A stretch of DNA of 64,000 nt from Arthrobacter sp. PAMC 25486 (GCF_000785535.1 NZ_CP007595.1:3370439-3434438), one strand, 5' to 3'; counted from the first letter of the stretch, positions 51,801 to 60,553 are shown. A program made the numbers and translations. Notes: generated from the sequence alone by a model not told the origin.

Positions 51801-51863
51801 CCGTGAACTCGCAGTTAATGTCCTCAAATTGTGGTTTTGGCGACATTAACTGCTAGTTCACGG
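51801..51863. repeat. Palindrome, family C copy 2
   Basis: Arms of 22 bases (51801-51822 and 51842-51863) contain AACTCGCAGTTAATGTC and pair with one mismatch. The arm core is identical to the copy at 11340-11391, 40 kb away; the loops differ but share CAAAT and TGGC. Confidence 0.87.
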
Positions 51864-51885
51864 CCGGATTCGTGCTCCGCGACAG

Positions 51886-51973
51886 AAAATGATCCCGATC
51901 CGGCCAAATGATGCCGCTCCCACTTTATGAAGCCGAAGTTCCGGGATCACAAAGCGGAATCCGGATCATTTTT
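51886..51973. repeat. Palindrome, family D copy 3
   Basis: AAAATGATCC (51886-51895) pairs with GGATCATTTT (51963-51972). The interior has CGATCCGGCC and AGTTCCGGGATCA, recalling the ACCGGGATTCCGGG middle of the family D copies at 13083 and 59626. Confidence 0.65.
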
Positions 51974-52043
51974 GTTGGGGCGCCGGCCGCGATCGGCTGA
52001 CGCATCGGCTACAGTTCGAGTGGCTGGAAGCGCAGGCAGGCAC

Positions 52044-52070
52044 AAAAAAACCCCGCCGTGGCGGGGTTTT
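52044..52070 (-). terminator. Intrinsic terminator of tRNA-Thr
   Basis: AAAACCCCGCC (52047-52057) pairs perfectly with GGCGGGGTTTT (52060-52070). The minus strand continues in a seven-T run. Confidence 0.92.
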
Positions 52071-52072
52071 AG

Positions 52073-52148
52073 TGGGGCCTCCAAACAGAATCGAACTGTT
52101 GACCTTCTCATTACGAGTGAGACGCTCTACCAACTGAGCTATGGAGGC
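52073..52148 (-). tRNA. tRNA-Thr (anticodon CGT)
   Basis: A 76-base cloverleaf with encoded CCA. Acceptor GCCTCCA/TGGAGGC, anticodon stem TCTCA/TGAGA with loop CTCGTAA, T-arm AACAGTTCGATTCTGTT. The base before CCA is C, an uncommon discriminator. Confidence 0.94.
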
Positions 52149-52281
52149 CTGCGATCATTGCCGCCCCCTACGGGGTGAGCAGCTGAACACAAGAAACAAC
52201 TCTAATATGCGCAGGGTGGATGTACAAAATCAGGGCCGCATGGAAGCTGCGGAACACGCCCCAAGCGCGGCCCAAAAAAAG

Positions 52282-53838
52282 TTAGCAGCGTGTGCCGCCT
52301 GCGGGCAGCTTTCCGTCCACGAAGTAGTTGTCCACCACGGAGGTCAGGCAGTCATTGGCCCGGCCGTAGGCGGTATGGCCCTCGCCTTCCCATGTCACCA
52401 GAACGCCTGAATCAAGTTGTGTAGCCAAGGCTTCCGCCCACGAGTACGGAGTTGCCGGATCCCCGGTGGTGCCGACCACGAGGATGGGCCCCGCCCCTGC
52501 GGCCGCAATCGGCGCCGGCGAACCTGTCGCGGGGAACGGCCAGGACTTGCAGGACAGTCCGGAGTAGCCCAGCAGGTCCCCAAAGGTCGGGGCGGCCTTC
52601 TTCAGCAATGAAGCCTGCTCGCGCATGTGTGCCAGATCCGAGTTCATGGGGTAGTCAAGGCAGTTGATGGCGGTGAACGCCGCGGCCGTGTTGGAGTTGT
52701 ACTTCCCGTCCGAATCGCGGTCGGCGGAGAAATCGGCGAGCATCAACATGCCGGAGGCGTCACCGGCGAAGGCCTGGATCAAGGCACCCGTCAGGGGGTC
52801 CCACAGGTCTGTGGAGTACATGCCAAACGCGAGGGCGCCGGTGAATTCGGACCCTGTCACCACACGGCCAGCAGGGGTTTGCTGCGGGGCGGCCGTGTAC
52901 ACGTCAATCAGGTCACGGATCTGTTGCATGGCATCGTCCACGGTGCCGGAAACAGGGCAGTCAGCGCCAGAAAGGCAGTTGGCAGCCCAGGCGCGCAACG
53001 CATTCTCAAAGCCCACGGCCTGCCCCATCGAAACTTGGTCGATGTCGAGGGAGGGGTCCATGGCCCCGTCCAGGGAGAACTTGCCCACGCGTGCAGGGAA
53101 CAGCCCGGCGTAGGTGGCCCCCAGCTTGGTGCCGTAGGAGAAGCCCATATAGCTCAACTTGGAATCGCCCACCACAGCACGCAGAATATCCATGTCCCGG
53201 GCGGAGCTGACGGTGTCGATGAACGCCAGGTCGGGCCCGGAGTTCTCCTGGCACAAGGCGGTCTGACGCTGTGTCTCAGCCTCGGCTGCGGCAAAGCCCG
53301 CGTCCGTGGAAAGGTCAAAGTCCAGCTGCCGGGACGCATCCATCTGTGCGTCGGACAAACACGCAACCCCGGCCGAACGCTGCACCCCGCGCGGGTCAAA
53401 CCCCACCACATCGTAGGCGCCGCGCAGCTTCGAGGAAAAGTACGACTTCGCGCCGTCCTTGACCATGTTTACGCCCGATCCGCCCGGCCCGCCGGGATTG
53501 ACCAGCATGGCCCCGAGCCGCTTTCCGGTGGCCGGCAGCCGGATCACGGACAACGCAATAGAGTCCTTGTCCGGCTTCGCGTAATCCAGCGGAACCTCAA
53601 CCTCGGCGCACTGGAACCCGCCATTGCACGACGTCCACGTCACCGCCTGCGTGTAAAAACCCGCCAGCTCGGGCGGCACCTCGCCCACGATCTCCGGGCC
53701 GGCGGACGTCTGCAAAGTTTGCGCCGGCTTGTCCGGCGCCACCACCGTGCACGCGCTCAGCAGCAGCCCAAGGATTGCCGCCGCAGCGGTGAGGGGCAGG
53801 CGGAGGCGGGGTCGCCGTCGTACATTTCCGGCAGGCAT
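52282..53838 (-). CDS. Secreted alpha/beta-hydrolase peptidase (tripeptidyl aminopeptidase type)
   Basis: Exported, lipid-anchored hydrolase that cleaves peptides from N-termini, as in Streptomyces SlpD/SlpE and Tap. The 518 residues start with a lipoprotein signal ending LLSAC. The catalytic domain has GGPGGSGVNMV, the nucleophile elbow GFSYG, acid in GTTGDPATPYSWA and His in GEGHTAYG. A C-terminal Cys (GGTRC) probably pairs with the C of NDCLTS. ATG 53838 is preferred over 53853 because AAGGA lies seven bases before it. The holB gene ends just upstream. Confidence 0.9.
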   Translation of the reverse strand: MPAGNVRRRPRLRLPLTAAAAILGLLLSACTVVAPDKPAQTLQTSAGPEIVGEVPPELAGFYTQAVTWTSCNGGFQCAEVEVPLDYAKPDKDSIALSVIRLPATGKRLGAMLVNPGGPGGSGVNMVKDGAKSYFSSKLRGAYDVVGFDPRGVQRSAGVACLSDAQMDASRQLDFDLSTDAGFAAAEAETQRQTALCQENSGPDLAFIDTVSSARDMDILRAVVGDSKLSYMGFSYGTKLGATYAGLFPARVGKFSLDGAMDPSLDIDQVSMGQAVGFENALRAWAANCLSGADCPVSGTVDDAMQQIRDLIDVYTAAPQQTPAGRVVTGSEFTGALAFGMYSTDLWDPLTGALIQAFAGDASGMLMLADFSADRDSDGKYNSNTAAAFTAINCLDYPMNSDLAHMREQASLLKKAAPTFGDLLGYSGLSCKSWPFPATGSPAPIAAAGAGPILVVGTTGDPATPYSWAEALATQLDSGVLVTWEGEGHTAYGRANDCLTSVVDNYFVDGKLPAGGTRC

Positions 53839-53856
53839 GTGGGATTCCTTCATGGG

Positions 53857-55026
53857 TTAGAGCAGGCTGACTGCCATGGCCTCCAGGGCCAGCAGCGGGG
53901 CAACATTGGTGGTGGTGAGCCGGCGCCGCACCGCATTGACCGCATCCATGCGCGCCAGGGTGGTTTCGGGCCGGGAGTGGGTGGAGAAGTCGGTGAGCAT
54001 GGGCCGCAGCGGTTCGTTGACCAGCTCCACCGAGGCACGTTCGACGGCGGAGCCCCCTTTCGTTTCCAGTTGCAGTACCAGCACATCACGGTAGAAGGAA
54101 AGGAGGTCGGTGAGGGCCCGGTCCAGATGGTCCGTCACCGAACGCTTGGCGCGGCGCTTCTGGTCCTCTTCCAGGGCGCGGACCTGGGCACGCATGGGAG
54201 GGGGCAGCGTCCCGGTCTCGGGTGCGCCGAGGGAACGCAGCAGCGTCGCTTTCTCGACGGCGTCGCGCTCTTCATTGGAGGAAGCGGCCTCGGCCTGTGC
54301 CAATTCCAGCAGGGAGGCGGCGGCCAGGACGGCGGTACTGACATCGCGGACGGTCAGTGGCAGGCGGACGGTGGCGTCGCGCCGTTCCCGGGCGCCGGCG
54401 TCGGTGGCCAGGCGCCGGGCAATGCCGATGTGGCTCTGCGCGGCACGGGCGGCCGTCAACGCCAGCTCCGGTTCGATGCCGTCGCGGCGCACCAGCAGGG
54501 CGGCGACGTCGGCAACCGGGGGCAGGCGCAATGTCAGGGTGCGGCAGCGCGAACGGATGGTGACGAGCACGTCCGCGGGGCTGGGTGCGCATAGGATCCA
54601 GATGGTGCGCGGCGGCGGTTCCTCGATGGCCTTGAGCAGGACGTTGGTGGTGCGTTCGGCCATGCGGTCGGCGTCGCCCACGATCATGACACGCCAGCGC
54701 GATGACGACGGGCTGTCGTGGGCCTTGCGCACCAGATCGCGTGCTTCTTCAATGGTGATGGTGGTTTTTTCGGTGGCGATGAACGTGACGTCCGCGTTGG
54801 TGCCGCTGAGGGTGGTGTGGCAGGCCTTGCAGATGCCGCAGCCGCGGGCCGCCAGTTCCGGGCGTTCGCAGACAAGTGCTGCTGCGAAGGCCAGTGCCGC
54901 GTTGGAACGGCCGGAGCCGGGCGGGCCGGTCAGCAGCCATGCATGGGTGGGGTTGCCGGACTGGGCGGCGCGGCGCAGCTGCGCCACCACGGTGTCCTGG
55001 CCCTGGAGGTCAACCCAGACGCTCAT
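53857..55026 (-). CDS. holB: DNA polymerase III subunit delta'
   Basis: Part of the clamp loader that places the sliding clamp on DNA. The 389 residues show the delta' layout: GQDTVVAQLRRAA, a P-loop-like GPPGSGRSNAAL in which the Walker Lys is Arg, a zinc motif (C-x8-C-x2-C-x2-C around GCGICKAC), and the SRC motif in IRSRCRTL. Delta' usually does not need ATP hydrolysis, so the changed P-loop is not a defect. Its ATG overlaps the tmk stop (ATGA); the pair is a common bacterial operon. Confidence 0.95.
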   Translation of the reverse strand: MSVWVDLQGQDTVVAQLRRAAQSGNPTHAWLLTGPPGSGRSNAALAFAAALVCERPELAARGCGICKACHTTLSGTNADVTFIATEKTTITIEEARDLVRKAHDSPSSSRWRVMIVGDADRMAERTTNVLLKAIEEPPPRTIWILCAPSPADVLVTIRSRCRTLTLRLPPVADVAALLVRRDGIEPELALTAARAAQSHIGIARRLATDAGARERRDATVRLPLTVRDVSTAVLAAASLLELAQAEAASSNEERDAVEKATLLRSLGAPETGTLPPPMRAQVRALEEDQKRRAKRSVTDHLDRALTDLLSFYRDVLVLQLETKGGSAVERASVELVNEPLRPMLTDFSTHSRPETTLARMDAVNAVRRRLTTTNVAPLLALEAMAVSLL

Positions 55027-55730
55027 GCGGAACCCTGCGGTGAATCCCGGGCTGAGGAGCCCTGCGCGGAGGCCTGGACAGCGCGTTCGGACAGCAGCGC
55101 CGTGACGCGTTCCACGATGGCCGCCGCAAGCTCCGAAACGGTGTTGGCGGCGGGGAGCACCAGGTAGCGCTGCGGGTGCGCCGCGGCCAGGGCAAGGAAT
55201 GTTGCGCGAATGGCGGCGTGGAAGCCGTCGGGCTCGGATTCCAGGCGGTCCTCCGGAGCGTCGCCTGCCGTGCGGCGGTGGCGTCCGGCTTCGGGGGACA
55301 CGTCAAGGAGCACGGTCAGGTCCGGCCACAGCCCGCTCGTGGCCCAGTCATTGAGTTTCACGATCGCCTCCGTGCCCAGTCCACGGCCGGCACCTTGGTA
55401 GGCGATGGAGGAGTCTGCGTAGCGGTCGCTGATGACAACGTCGCCGCGTTCAATGGCCGGGGTGATGACCTGGCTGGCGTGGGCGGCCCGGGCGGCGGCA
55501 AAAATCAGTGCCTCCGTTTTGGCGTCGATCTCTCCCTGGCCGTGGTCCAGCACGAGGGAGCGCAGCTTTTCGCCTACCGGTGTCCCGCCTGGTTCACGGG
55601 TCCGCAAAACTGTGGCTCCGGCGTCGGACAGGGCCTTGGACAGCAGCACGGCCTGGGTGGATTTTCCCGCACCGTCGCCGCCTTCAAAGGCAATAAAAAG
55701 GCCCGGCTGCGGGGCAGTGTAATCAGTCAC
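55023..55730 (-). CDS. tmk: Thymidylate kinase
   Basis: Phosphorylates dTMP to dTDP with ATP, an essential step of dTTP synthesis. The 235 residues carry the P-loop FEGGDGAGKST, the DR(Y/H) motif SDRYADSSIAYQG and the REPGGTPVGE substrate loop. Length is somewhat above 210, owing to a C-terminal Ser/Ala-rich tail (VQASAQGSSARDSPQGSA). Start GTG 55730. Co-transcribed with holB. Confidence 0.96.
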   Translation of the reverse strand: MTDYTAPQPGLFIAFEGGDGAGKSTQAVLLSKALSDAGATVLRTREPGGTPVGEKLRSLVLDHGQGEIDAKTEALIFAAARAAHASQVITPAIERGDVVISDRYADSSIAYQGAGRGLGTEAIVKLNDWATSGLWPDLTVLLDVSPEAGRHRRTAGDAPEDRLESEPDGFHAAIRATFLALAAAHPQRYLVLPAANTVSELAAAIVERVTALLSERAVQASAQGSSARDSPQGSA

Positions 55731-55867
55731 GCCATAAGCCTACCGGCCTTAGCTGGATGCATCCTTGAGCCGTGCGGGAGTTGTCCACAAAAGCCGGTTA
55801 TCCACATTATTGAGTGCACCTGTCATATTGTGACGGGCGGCGACACGGGCGGTCTACGCTGGAAGTT

Positions 55868-57061
55868 ATGACGTACCAGCCAGCCGCGCACCCAGACCAA
55901 CTCAGCCCCGACACCATTGTTGTGGCGGCAGGACGGCCCGCCCGAGGACACGACGCCCCCGTGAACCCGCCCATTGTGCTCTCCTCAACGTATGTGGGAA
56001 CCGGGCAGGTTGTTGACGGTGACCGGGCGTACGGGCGCTACTCCAACCCCACCTGGGATCCGTTGGAGGACGCGCTGGCCCAGCTGGAGGGTGCCACGGA
56101 GCCGGCCCTGATCTTTAGCTCCGGCCTGGCCGCCGTCTCAGCCGCACTGTCCCTCATCCCTGTTGGCGGCGTGCTGGTCATGCCCATCCACTCGTACCAG
56201 GGCGCACTCGTCATGGCGCAGGAGCAGTCGGCCAAGGGGCTGTTCACCCTGCGCACCGTGGACATTGCGAACAACGACGGGGTCATCGCCGCGCTCACGG
56301 GGGCGGGGGAGAAAGCCGCGGACATGCTGTGGCTGGAGAGCCCCACCAACCCCATGCTGGAAGTTGCCGACATGGTGGTGCTCGCCCGCTCCGCCCAGGC
56401 CGTCGGCGCCCTCGTCGTCACGGACAACACCTTCTCCACGCCGTTGGTGCAGAAGCCGCTCGAGCTGGGGTCCGACGTCGTGCTGCACTCGGTGACCAAG
56501 TACCTGGCCGGGCATTCCGACGTCATCCTGGGCGCACTTGTCACCTCCAACACCGAACTGCGCCGCACGCTCCTCCACCACCGCTCCATCCACGGCGCCA
56601 TCGCCGGCCCGTTCGAGGCCTGGCTCGCCCTGCGCGGCATGCGAACCCTGGCCTTGCGGGTGGAGCGCTCGCAGGCAAGCGCGCTTGAGCTGGCCCGCCG
56701 TTTGGATATGCACGACGGCGTTGAGCGGGTTTTGTTCCCCGGCCTGCCTTCCGATCCGGGTCACGTTCGCGCCAAGGCACAGATGAGTGGTTTCGGCTCG
56801 ATCCTGTGCATCGAGGTTGCCGGCGGCGAAGAGGCGGCCACCGCATTGGTGGAGGCGCTGCGGGTCTGGACGCCGGCCACGTCCCTGGGCGGTGTGGAGT
56901 CACTCATTGAGCGCCGCCGTCGCCACGCGAACGAACCGGCAACGGTCCCCGCCAACCTGCTGCGGCTGAGCGTCGGTATCGAGAACGTGGACGACTTGTG
57001 GGCGGATCTGGCACAGGCATTTGTGCAGGCTTCACAGACCACATTCAGCACCGGGCTGTAA
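55868..57061 (+). CDS. metB: Cystathionine gamma-synthase
   Basis: PLP enzyme of the trans-sulfuration path to methionine, joining cysteine to activated homoserine. The 397 residues have the Cys/Met-metabolism fold: [56 protein letters not shown], and the PLP Lys211 in [17 protein letters not shown]. The ending [18 protein letters not shown] is typical. Related gamma-lyases look similar, so the direction is inferred. ATG 55868. A small DUF2516 gene follows six bases later. Confidence 0.9.
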   Translation: MTYQPAAHPDQLSPDTIVVAAGRPARGHDAPVNPPIVLSSTYVGTGQVVDGDRAYGRYSNPTWDPLEDALAQLEGATEPALIFSSGLAAVSAALSLIPVGGVLVMPIHSYQGALVMAQEQSAKGLFTLRTVDIANNDGVIAALTGAGEKAADMLWLESPTNPMLEVADMVVLARSAQAVGALVVTDNTFSTPLVQKPLELGSDVVLHSVTKYLAGHSDVILGALVTSNTELRRTLLHHRSIHGAIAGPFEAWLALRGMRTLALRVERSQASALELARRLDMHDGVERVLFPGLPSDPGHVRAKAQMSGFGSILCIEVAGGEEAATALVEALRVWTPATSLGGVESLIERRRRHANEPATVPANLLRLSVGIENVDDLWADLAQAFVQASQTTFSTGL

Positions 57062-57067
57062 GCTTGA

Positions 57068-57430
57068 ATGGTGACTAACATCTTGAATCTCGTGGACTTC
57101 TTTGTACTCGTCGCCCTCGGCCTGTTGGCCTTGGGCATGCAGGTGTGGGCGTTGAGCGACTGCCTGCGCACATCACCCGGGGACTTTGAGCGCGTCTACA
57201 AGAAGACCAAGACGTTCTGGACCGCGTTGACGGCAGGTTCTGTCTTCTTTGGCTTCATCTACGTGATTGTCCCGCTGATGTCATTGTCGGTGCCGAGCAT
57301 GGGCATGGGCATGATCCTCAGCCTGGCCGGTGCCACCGTGGCCGGTGTCTACCTGGCGGATGTCCGCCCCGTACTGGCGGAGGTGCGCGGCCGCGGCCGG
57401 GGACAGCAAAACCGCGGCTCCTCCTGGTAA
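57068..57430 (+). CDS. DUF2516 small membrane protein
   Basis: A 120-residue membrane protein of a family found in actinobacteria, function unknown. Helices are at about residues 8-30, 53-75 and 78-98, with the conserved WALSDCLRTSPGDFERVYKKTKTFW between the first two. The C-terminal tail is basic and Gly-rich. It follows metB by six bases and ends before array B2. Confidence 0.88.
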   Translation: MVTNILNLVDFFVLVALGLLALGMQVWALSDCLRTSPGDFERVYKKTKTFWTALTAGSVFFGFIYVIVPLMSLSVPSMGMGMILSLAGATVAGVYLADVRPVLAEVRGRGRGQQNRGSSW

Positions 57431-57449
57431 CGCCTCACCCTAATTCCGC

Positions 57450-57592
57450 CGAGATGTGAGATGACGCCCTCTCCGCTTCGTCGAGGTGTGACATCGCGCC
57501 CTCTCCGCTTCGCCCGACTTCGTCGAGGTGTGAGATCGCGCCCTGTCGCCCCGTCGTAGGGTGAGCCGCGCAGGGCGTGATCTTACATCTCG
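57450..57592. repeat. Repeat array B2
   Basis: CGAGATGTG/CGAGGTGTG starts at 57450, 57482 and 57524, with a weaker CGTAGGGTG at 57555: spacings 32, 42 (one extra ten-base insert) and 31. An inverted CGAGATGTA unit ends at 57592 and supplies the last codons and the stop of the convergent methyltransferase gene. The units share GCGCCCTCTCCGCTTCG-like middles with B1 and B3. Confidence 0.85.
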
Positions 57593-58473
57593 GCAGGGAG
57601 TGCGGCAGGGAGCAGGTAAGGGGACAGCGCAGCAGGATCAACGGCGGACCAGGCGACCGTCAACTCGCCCAGACGCCAACGGGCCGGTGACCGCACGACC
57701 GGCCAGCCGGCGTCGTACATGTCCTGGCACATCCGCAGCCAGCGCTGCCGGTTTCCAAACGGTGCCAGCGCAGCGGCCGCCAACCAATGCTTGTCCAGCG
57801 CCTGCAGGAAGCTGTGGACATTCTCGCCGGGCAGGTTGTGGTGGATCAGCGCCTTGGGCAGCCGTTCGGCAATGTCGGAGGGCAGCTCGAAGCCGCCAAA
57901 GCGCAGCGAAATCGTCAGCGACTGCGGGCCGCTCGAATCCAAGGCCACCCAGGTGCTGCGGCGGCCGATCTCATCGCACGTGCCGTCAACGAAAATGCCC
58001 TGGGGTGCGAGGCGGGCGCAGACGGTGTCCCAAATGAGCCGGACGTCGGCCTCCTCATATTGGCGCAGCACGTTGAAGGCACGGACCATGGTGGCGTTGC
58101 CGGGGACCGGGATTTCAAAGCCGCCCACGCAGAAATCGAGACCGTCGTGCTCCAGCTCCTTGGCGATCCGGACGCGTTCGGGCTCAATTTCGATGCCGGT
58201 GACGTGGGCGTCGGGGCACACGGCGTGAATGCGCGAGTACAGTTCAACGGCCGTTGCGGGGGAGCCGCCGTAGCCCAGATCCACCACCAAGGGGTTGCTT
58301 TCGCACTTCAGCCGCCACGCCTGCGGGCCCGCGAGCCAACGGTCCACACGGCGCAGCCTGTTGGGGTTCGTGGTCCCGCGGGTGGGGTTGCCAAAAGGCT
58401 TGTTGCGTCTGCTGGCCGGCCTGTTTGAGACGTCGGCGGAAGGGCTGCTTATTCTTTTTGCACGTTGAACCAC
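57583..58473 (-). CDS. Class I SAM-dependent methyltransferase (unknown substrate)
   Basis: A 296-residue protein with the SAM-binding motif VVDLGYGGSPATA (about residues 64-76) and an acidic second strand in GIEIEPERV. The middle has GIFVDGTCDEIGRRSTWVAL and the C-terminus WPVVRSPARWRLGELTVAWSAVD. The first 45 residues are basic and probably disordered. The only in-frame start near the conserved part is GTG 58473, with a poor ribosome site. The substrate is unknown. The gene's last residues (PAEM) are encoded by a repeat unit of array B2. Confidence 0.8.
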   Translation of the reverse strand: MVQRAKRISSPSADVSNRPASRRNKPFGNPTRGTTNPNRLRRVDRWLAGPQAWRLKCESNPLVVDLGYGGSPATAVELYSRIHAVCPDAHVTGIEIEPERVRIAKELEHDGLDFCVGGFEIPVPGNATMVRAFNVLRQYEEADVRLIWDTVCARLAPQGIFVDGTCDEIGRRSTWVALDSSGPQSLTISLRFGGFELPSDIAERLPKALIHHNLPGENVHSFLQALDKHWLAAAALAPFGNRQRWLRMCQDMYDAGWPVVRSPARWRLGELTVAWSAVDPAALSPYLLPAALPAEM

Positions 58474-58619
58474 CTGTAAATTTTATTTTGTACCAAGGCG
58501 CCGCTTCGCCAAAACGGCCTGTTCAGGCATGTGCGGCCGGACACATTACCGCCACAGCGAGGGCAACCCCACCACGTAGCATTTCGGCTCCCAACACCCC
58601 TGCCCGGTAGGATGACAGC

Positions 58620-59366
58620 ATGACTTATACGCTGATTTTGCTTCGCCATGGCCACAGTGAGTGGAACGCCAAGAACCTTTTCACCGGTTGGGTGGATGTT
58701 GACCTGAACGATCAGGGCCGCACCGAGGCTGTCCGCGGCGGAGAGCTGCTGGTGGAAAACAACCTGCTGCCCGACGTGCTGTACACCTCGCGCCTCAAGC
58801 GTGCCATCAACACCGCGAACCTCGCACTCGAAAAGGCCGACCGTGGCTGGATCGACGTCAAGCGGGACTGGCGCCTGAACGAACGCCACTATGGTGCACT
58901 GCAGGGCAAGGACAAGGCCCAGACGCTTGCCGAGTACGGCGAAGAGCAGTTCATGGAATGGCGCCGCAGCTACGACACCCCGCCGCCGCCGCTCTCCGAC
59001 GACAGCGAATTCTCGCAGGCGCACGATCCCCGCTACGCCGATCTGGGTGACGCCCTGCCGCGCACCGAGTGCCTCAAGGACGTCCTCGTCCGCCTGCTGC
59101 CCTACTGGGAATCAGACATCAAGGCAGACCTCAAGGCCGGCAAGACTGTCCTGGTCACGGCCCACGGCAACTCCCTGCGTGCGCTGGTCAAGCACCTCGA
59201 CGGCATCTCCGACGAAGCCATCGCCGCCCTGAACATCCCCACCGGCATCCCGCTCGTCTACGAATTGGACGAGAACTTCGCCCCGATCACCCCTGGCGGG
59301 AAGTACCTGGACCCGGAAGCTGCCGCGGCCGCCATCCAGGCCGTAGCGAACCAGGGCAAGAAGTAA
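58620..59366 (+). CDS. gpmA: 2,3-bisphosphoglycerate-dependent phosphoglycerate mutase
   Basis: Interconverts 3- and 2-phosphoglycerate in glycolysis and gluconeogenesis. The 248 residues carry the phospho-His motif [10 protein letters not shown] (His11), [18 protein letters not shown], and the second catalytic His in [11 protein letters not shown]. Length matches GpmA. ATG 58620. It is a single gene, followed by repeat array B3. Confidence 0.97.
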   Translation: MTYTLILLRHGHSEWNAKNLFTGWVDVDLNDQGRTEAVRGGELLVENNLLPDVLYTSRLKRAINTANLALEKADRGWIDVKRDWRLNERHYGALQGKDKAQTLAEYGEEQFMEWRRSYDTPPPPLSDDSEFSQAHDPRYADLGDALPRTECLKDVLVRLLPYWESDIKADLKAGKTVLVTAHGNSLRALVKHLDGISDEAIAALNIPTGIPLVYELDENFAPITPGGKYLDPEAAAAAIQAVANQGKK

Positions 59367-59370
59367 CATA

Positions 59371-59463
59371 TCGCCACCGTGGGGCCTGATCCCACATCTT
59401 GGCAAGCGCTGAGGGCGTGATCCCACATCTTGGCAAGCGCTGAGGGCGTGATCCCACATCTCG
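59371..59463. repeat. Repeat array B3
   Basis: On the minus strand CGAGATGTG/CAAGATGTG units start at 59463, 59432 and 59401, 31 bp apart, each followed by GGATCACGCCC and TCAGCGCT. The motif and spacing match arrays B1 and B2. The full 361-bp convergent gap 59367-59727 is made of this array and the palindromes at 59478 and 59626, with no gene. Confidence 0.87.
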
Positions 59464-59477
59464 GCAAGTAGGACGTC

Positions 59478-59534
59478 AAGTACGACGGCGGGACGCCCCT
59501 TTCACACGAAAGGCGCCGTCCCACCGTCGTACTT
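59478..59534. repeat. Palindrome next to array B3
   Basis: AAGTACGACGG (59478-59488) pairs with CCGTCGTACTT (59524-59534), with further inner pairing GGGACG/CGTCCC and CCTTT-CACACG-AAAGG. Nearly the whole element can fold into one long hairpin. Confidence 0.75.
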
Positions 59535-59625
59535 TAAGTGGCCCGCCGCCAGCGTTTCCCACGCACTCCCACCGCGAGCGAGCGGCCCCACGTCCGGCGG
59601 ACTCGCGGCGGGGCCCACAGAAAAC

Positions 59626-59686
59626 GAGCCCGATCCTGCTTTCTGACACCGGGATTCCGGGATCATTTAGCGCGATCGGGCTCATT
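59626..59686. repeat. Palindrome, family D copy 2, bidirectional terminator-like
   Basis: GAGCCCGATC (59626-59635) pairs with GATCGGGCTC (59674-59683). T-runs follow in both directions (CATTTTTG on plus, GTTTTCTG on minus). It probably ends both gpmA and phoU transcripts. The interior ACCGGGATTCCGGG is identical to that of copy 1 at 13083. Confidence 0.8.
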
Positions 59687-59727
59687 TTTGCAAGGACGCC
59701 GTAGGGCGGCCGTGGAAGGCGGAACAA

Positions 59728-60390
59728 CTAGCCTGCCAGGAAGTCCTCGGGCTGCCATTCGCCGGTCACCAGGTAGGAGACCTTGCGGGCCACGGACACG
59801 CCATGGTCACCGAAGCGTTCAAAGTAGCGGCTCGCCAGGGTGACATCCACGGTGGTGGCCGGCGTTTCTGTCCATTCGGGCGAACCCATCGTGGAGAAAA
59901 CGCTCTTGTGGAGCTTGTTGATCTGGCTCTTGGCAGCGGCAATGTCACCAACGAGTTCCAAGTCGCGGGAATCCAACAACTCGGTGACCTTTTCGGCAAT
60001 GACCATGTCCTGTCGGGCAAGCTCGGCAAATGTTTCCGTCAGCGACGCGGGGATCACATGGTTGGGGTAGCGCAGGCGGGTCAGTTGGCCGATGTGTCGG
60101 GCGAGGTCGCCCATCCGCTCCAGCGAGGCGCTCATGCGCAGCGATCCGACGATCATGCGCAGGTCGCTGGCCACCGGGCCCTGCAGGGCGAGCACGTCAA
60201 TGGCCCGCTCGTCCAAGTCATTTTGCAAAAAATCGATGCGGGCATCAGCGGCAATGACTTCCTGGGCAAGCTGGAGATCCGCGGCAGCAAAAGCTGTTGT
60301 GGCTTTGGTGACGGCTTCGCCAACCAATGCGGAAATCTCGATAAGGCCTTCGCCAATCTGGTGAAGTTCGGCCTGGAAAACTTTGCGCAC
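59728..60390 (-). CDS. phoU: Phosphate signalling protein PhoU
   Basis: Helical-bundle protein that couples the Pst phosphate importer to a PhoR/SenX3-type kinase and holds it inactive when phosphate is ample. The 220 residues are two three-helix repeats with the family start VFQAELHQIGEGLIEI, metal-site stretches in DARIDFLQNDLDERAI and the RMGDLARHIGQL segment, and FERFGDHGVSVARKV near the end. It is divergent from senX3, the kinase it likely controls. The 163-bp gap holds a Pho-box-like repeat. Confidence 0.96.
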   Translation of the reverse strand: MRKVFQAELHQIGEGLIEISALVGEAVTKATTAFAAADLQLAQEVIAADARIDFLQNDLDERAIDVLALQGPVASDLRMIVGSLRMSASLERMGDLARHIGQLTRLRYPNHVIPASLTETFAELARQDMVIAEKVTELLDSRDLELVGDIAAAKSQINKLHKSVFSTMGSPEWTETPATTVDVTLASRYFERFGDHGVSVARKVSYLVTGEWQPEDFLAG

Positions 60391-60456
60391 GCGTATGTCC
60401 TTTCAATGGCAGAGAAATTTCTGCCGGTATATGGCTATCAGCATGCCACCCGAAGG

Positions 60457-60494
60457 TGAACGCGGCGGCACAGTAAAGTGAACGTTTGTTGAAC
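60457..60494. promoter_or_regulatory. Pho-box-like direct repeats between phoU and senX3
   Basis: TGAAC occurs at 60457, 60479 and 60490, so the spacings are 22 and 11 bp. Eleven-base direct repeats of GTTCA (here on the minus strand) are the mark of PhoP/RegX3 boxes in actinobacteria. It could control phoU, senX3-regX3 or both. Confidence 0.6.
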
Positions 60495-60553
60495 GAGCCA
60501 TGCCAAAGGCCTGTTTTGACGAATTGGCTGTGTCCACAGCATAGGCTTGGTGC

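Noticed and set aside
13230..52148. tRNA genes as attachment sites of a genomic island
   Set aside because: I found no integrase, no phage genes and no obvious direct repeat of a tRNA end next to the four tRNAs.
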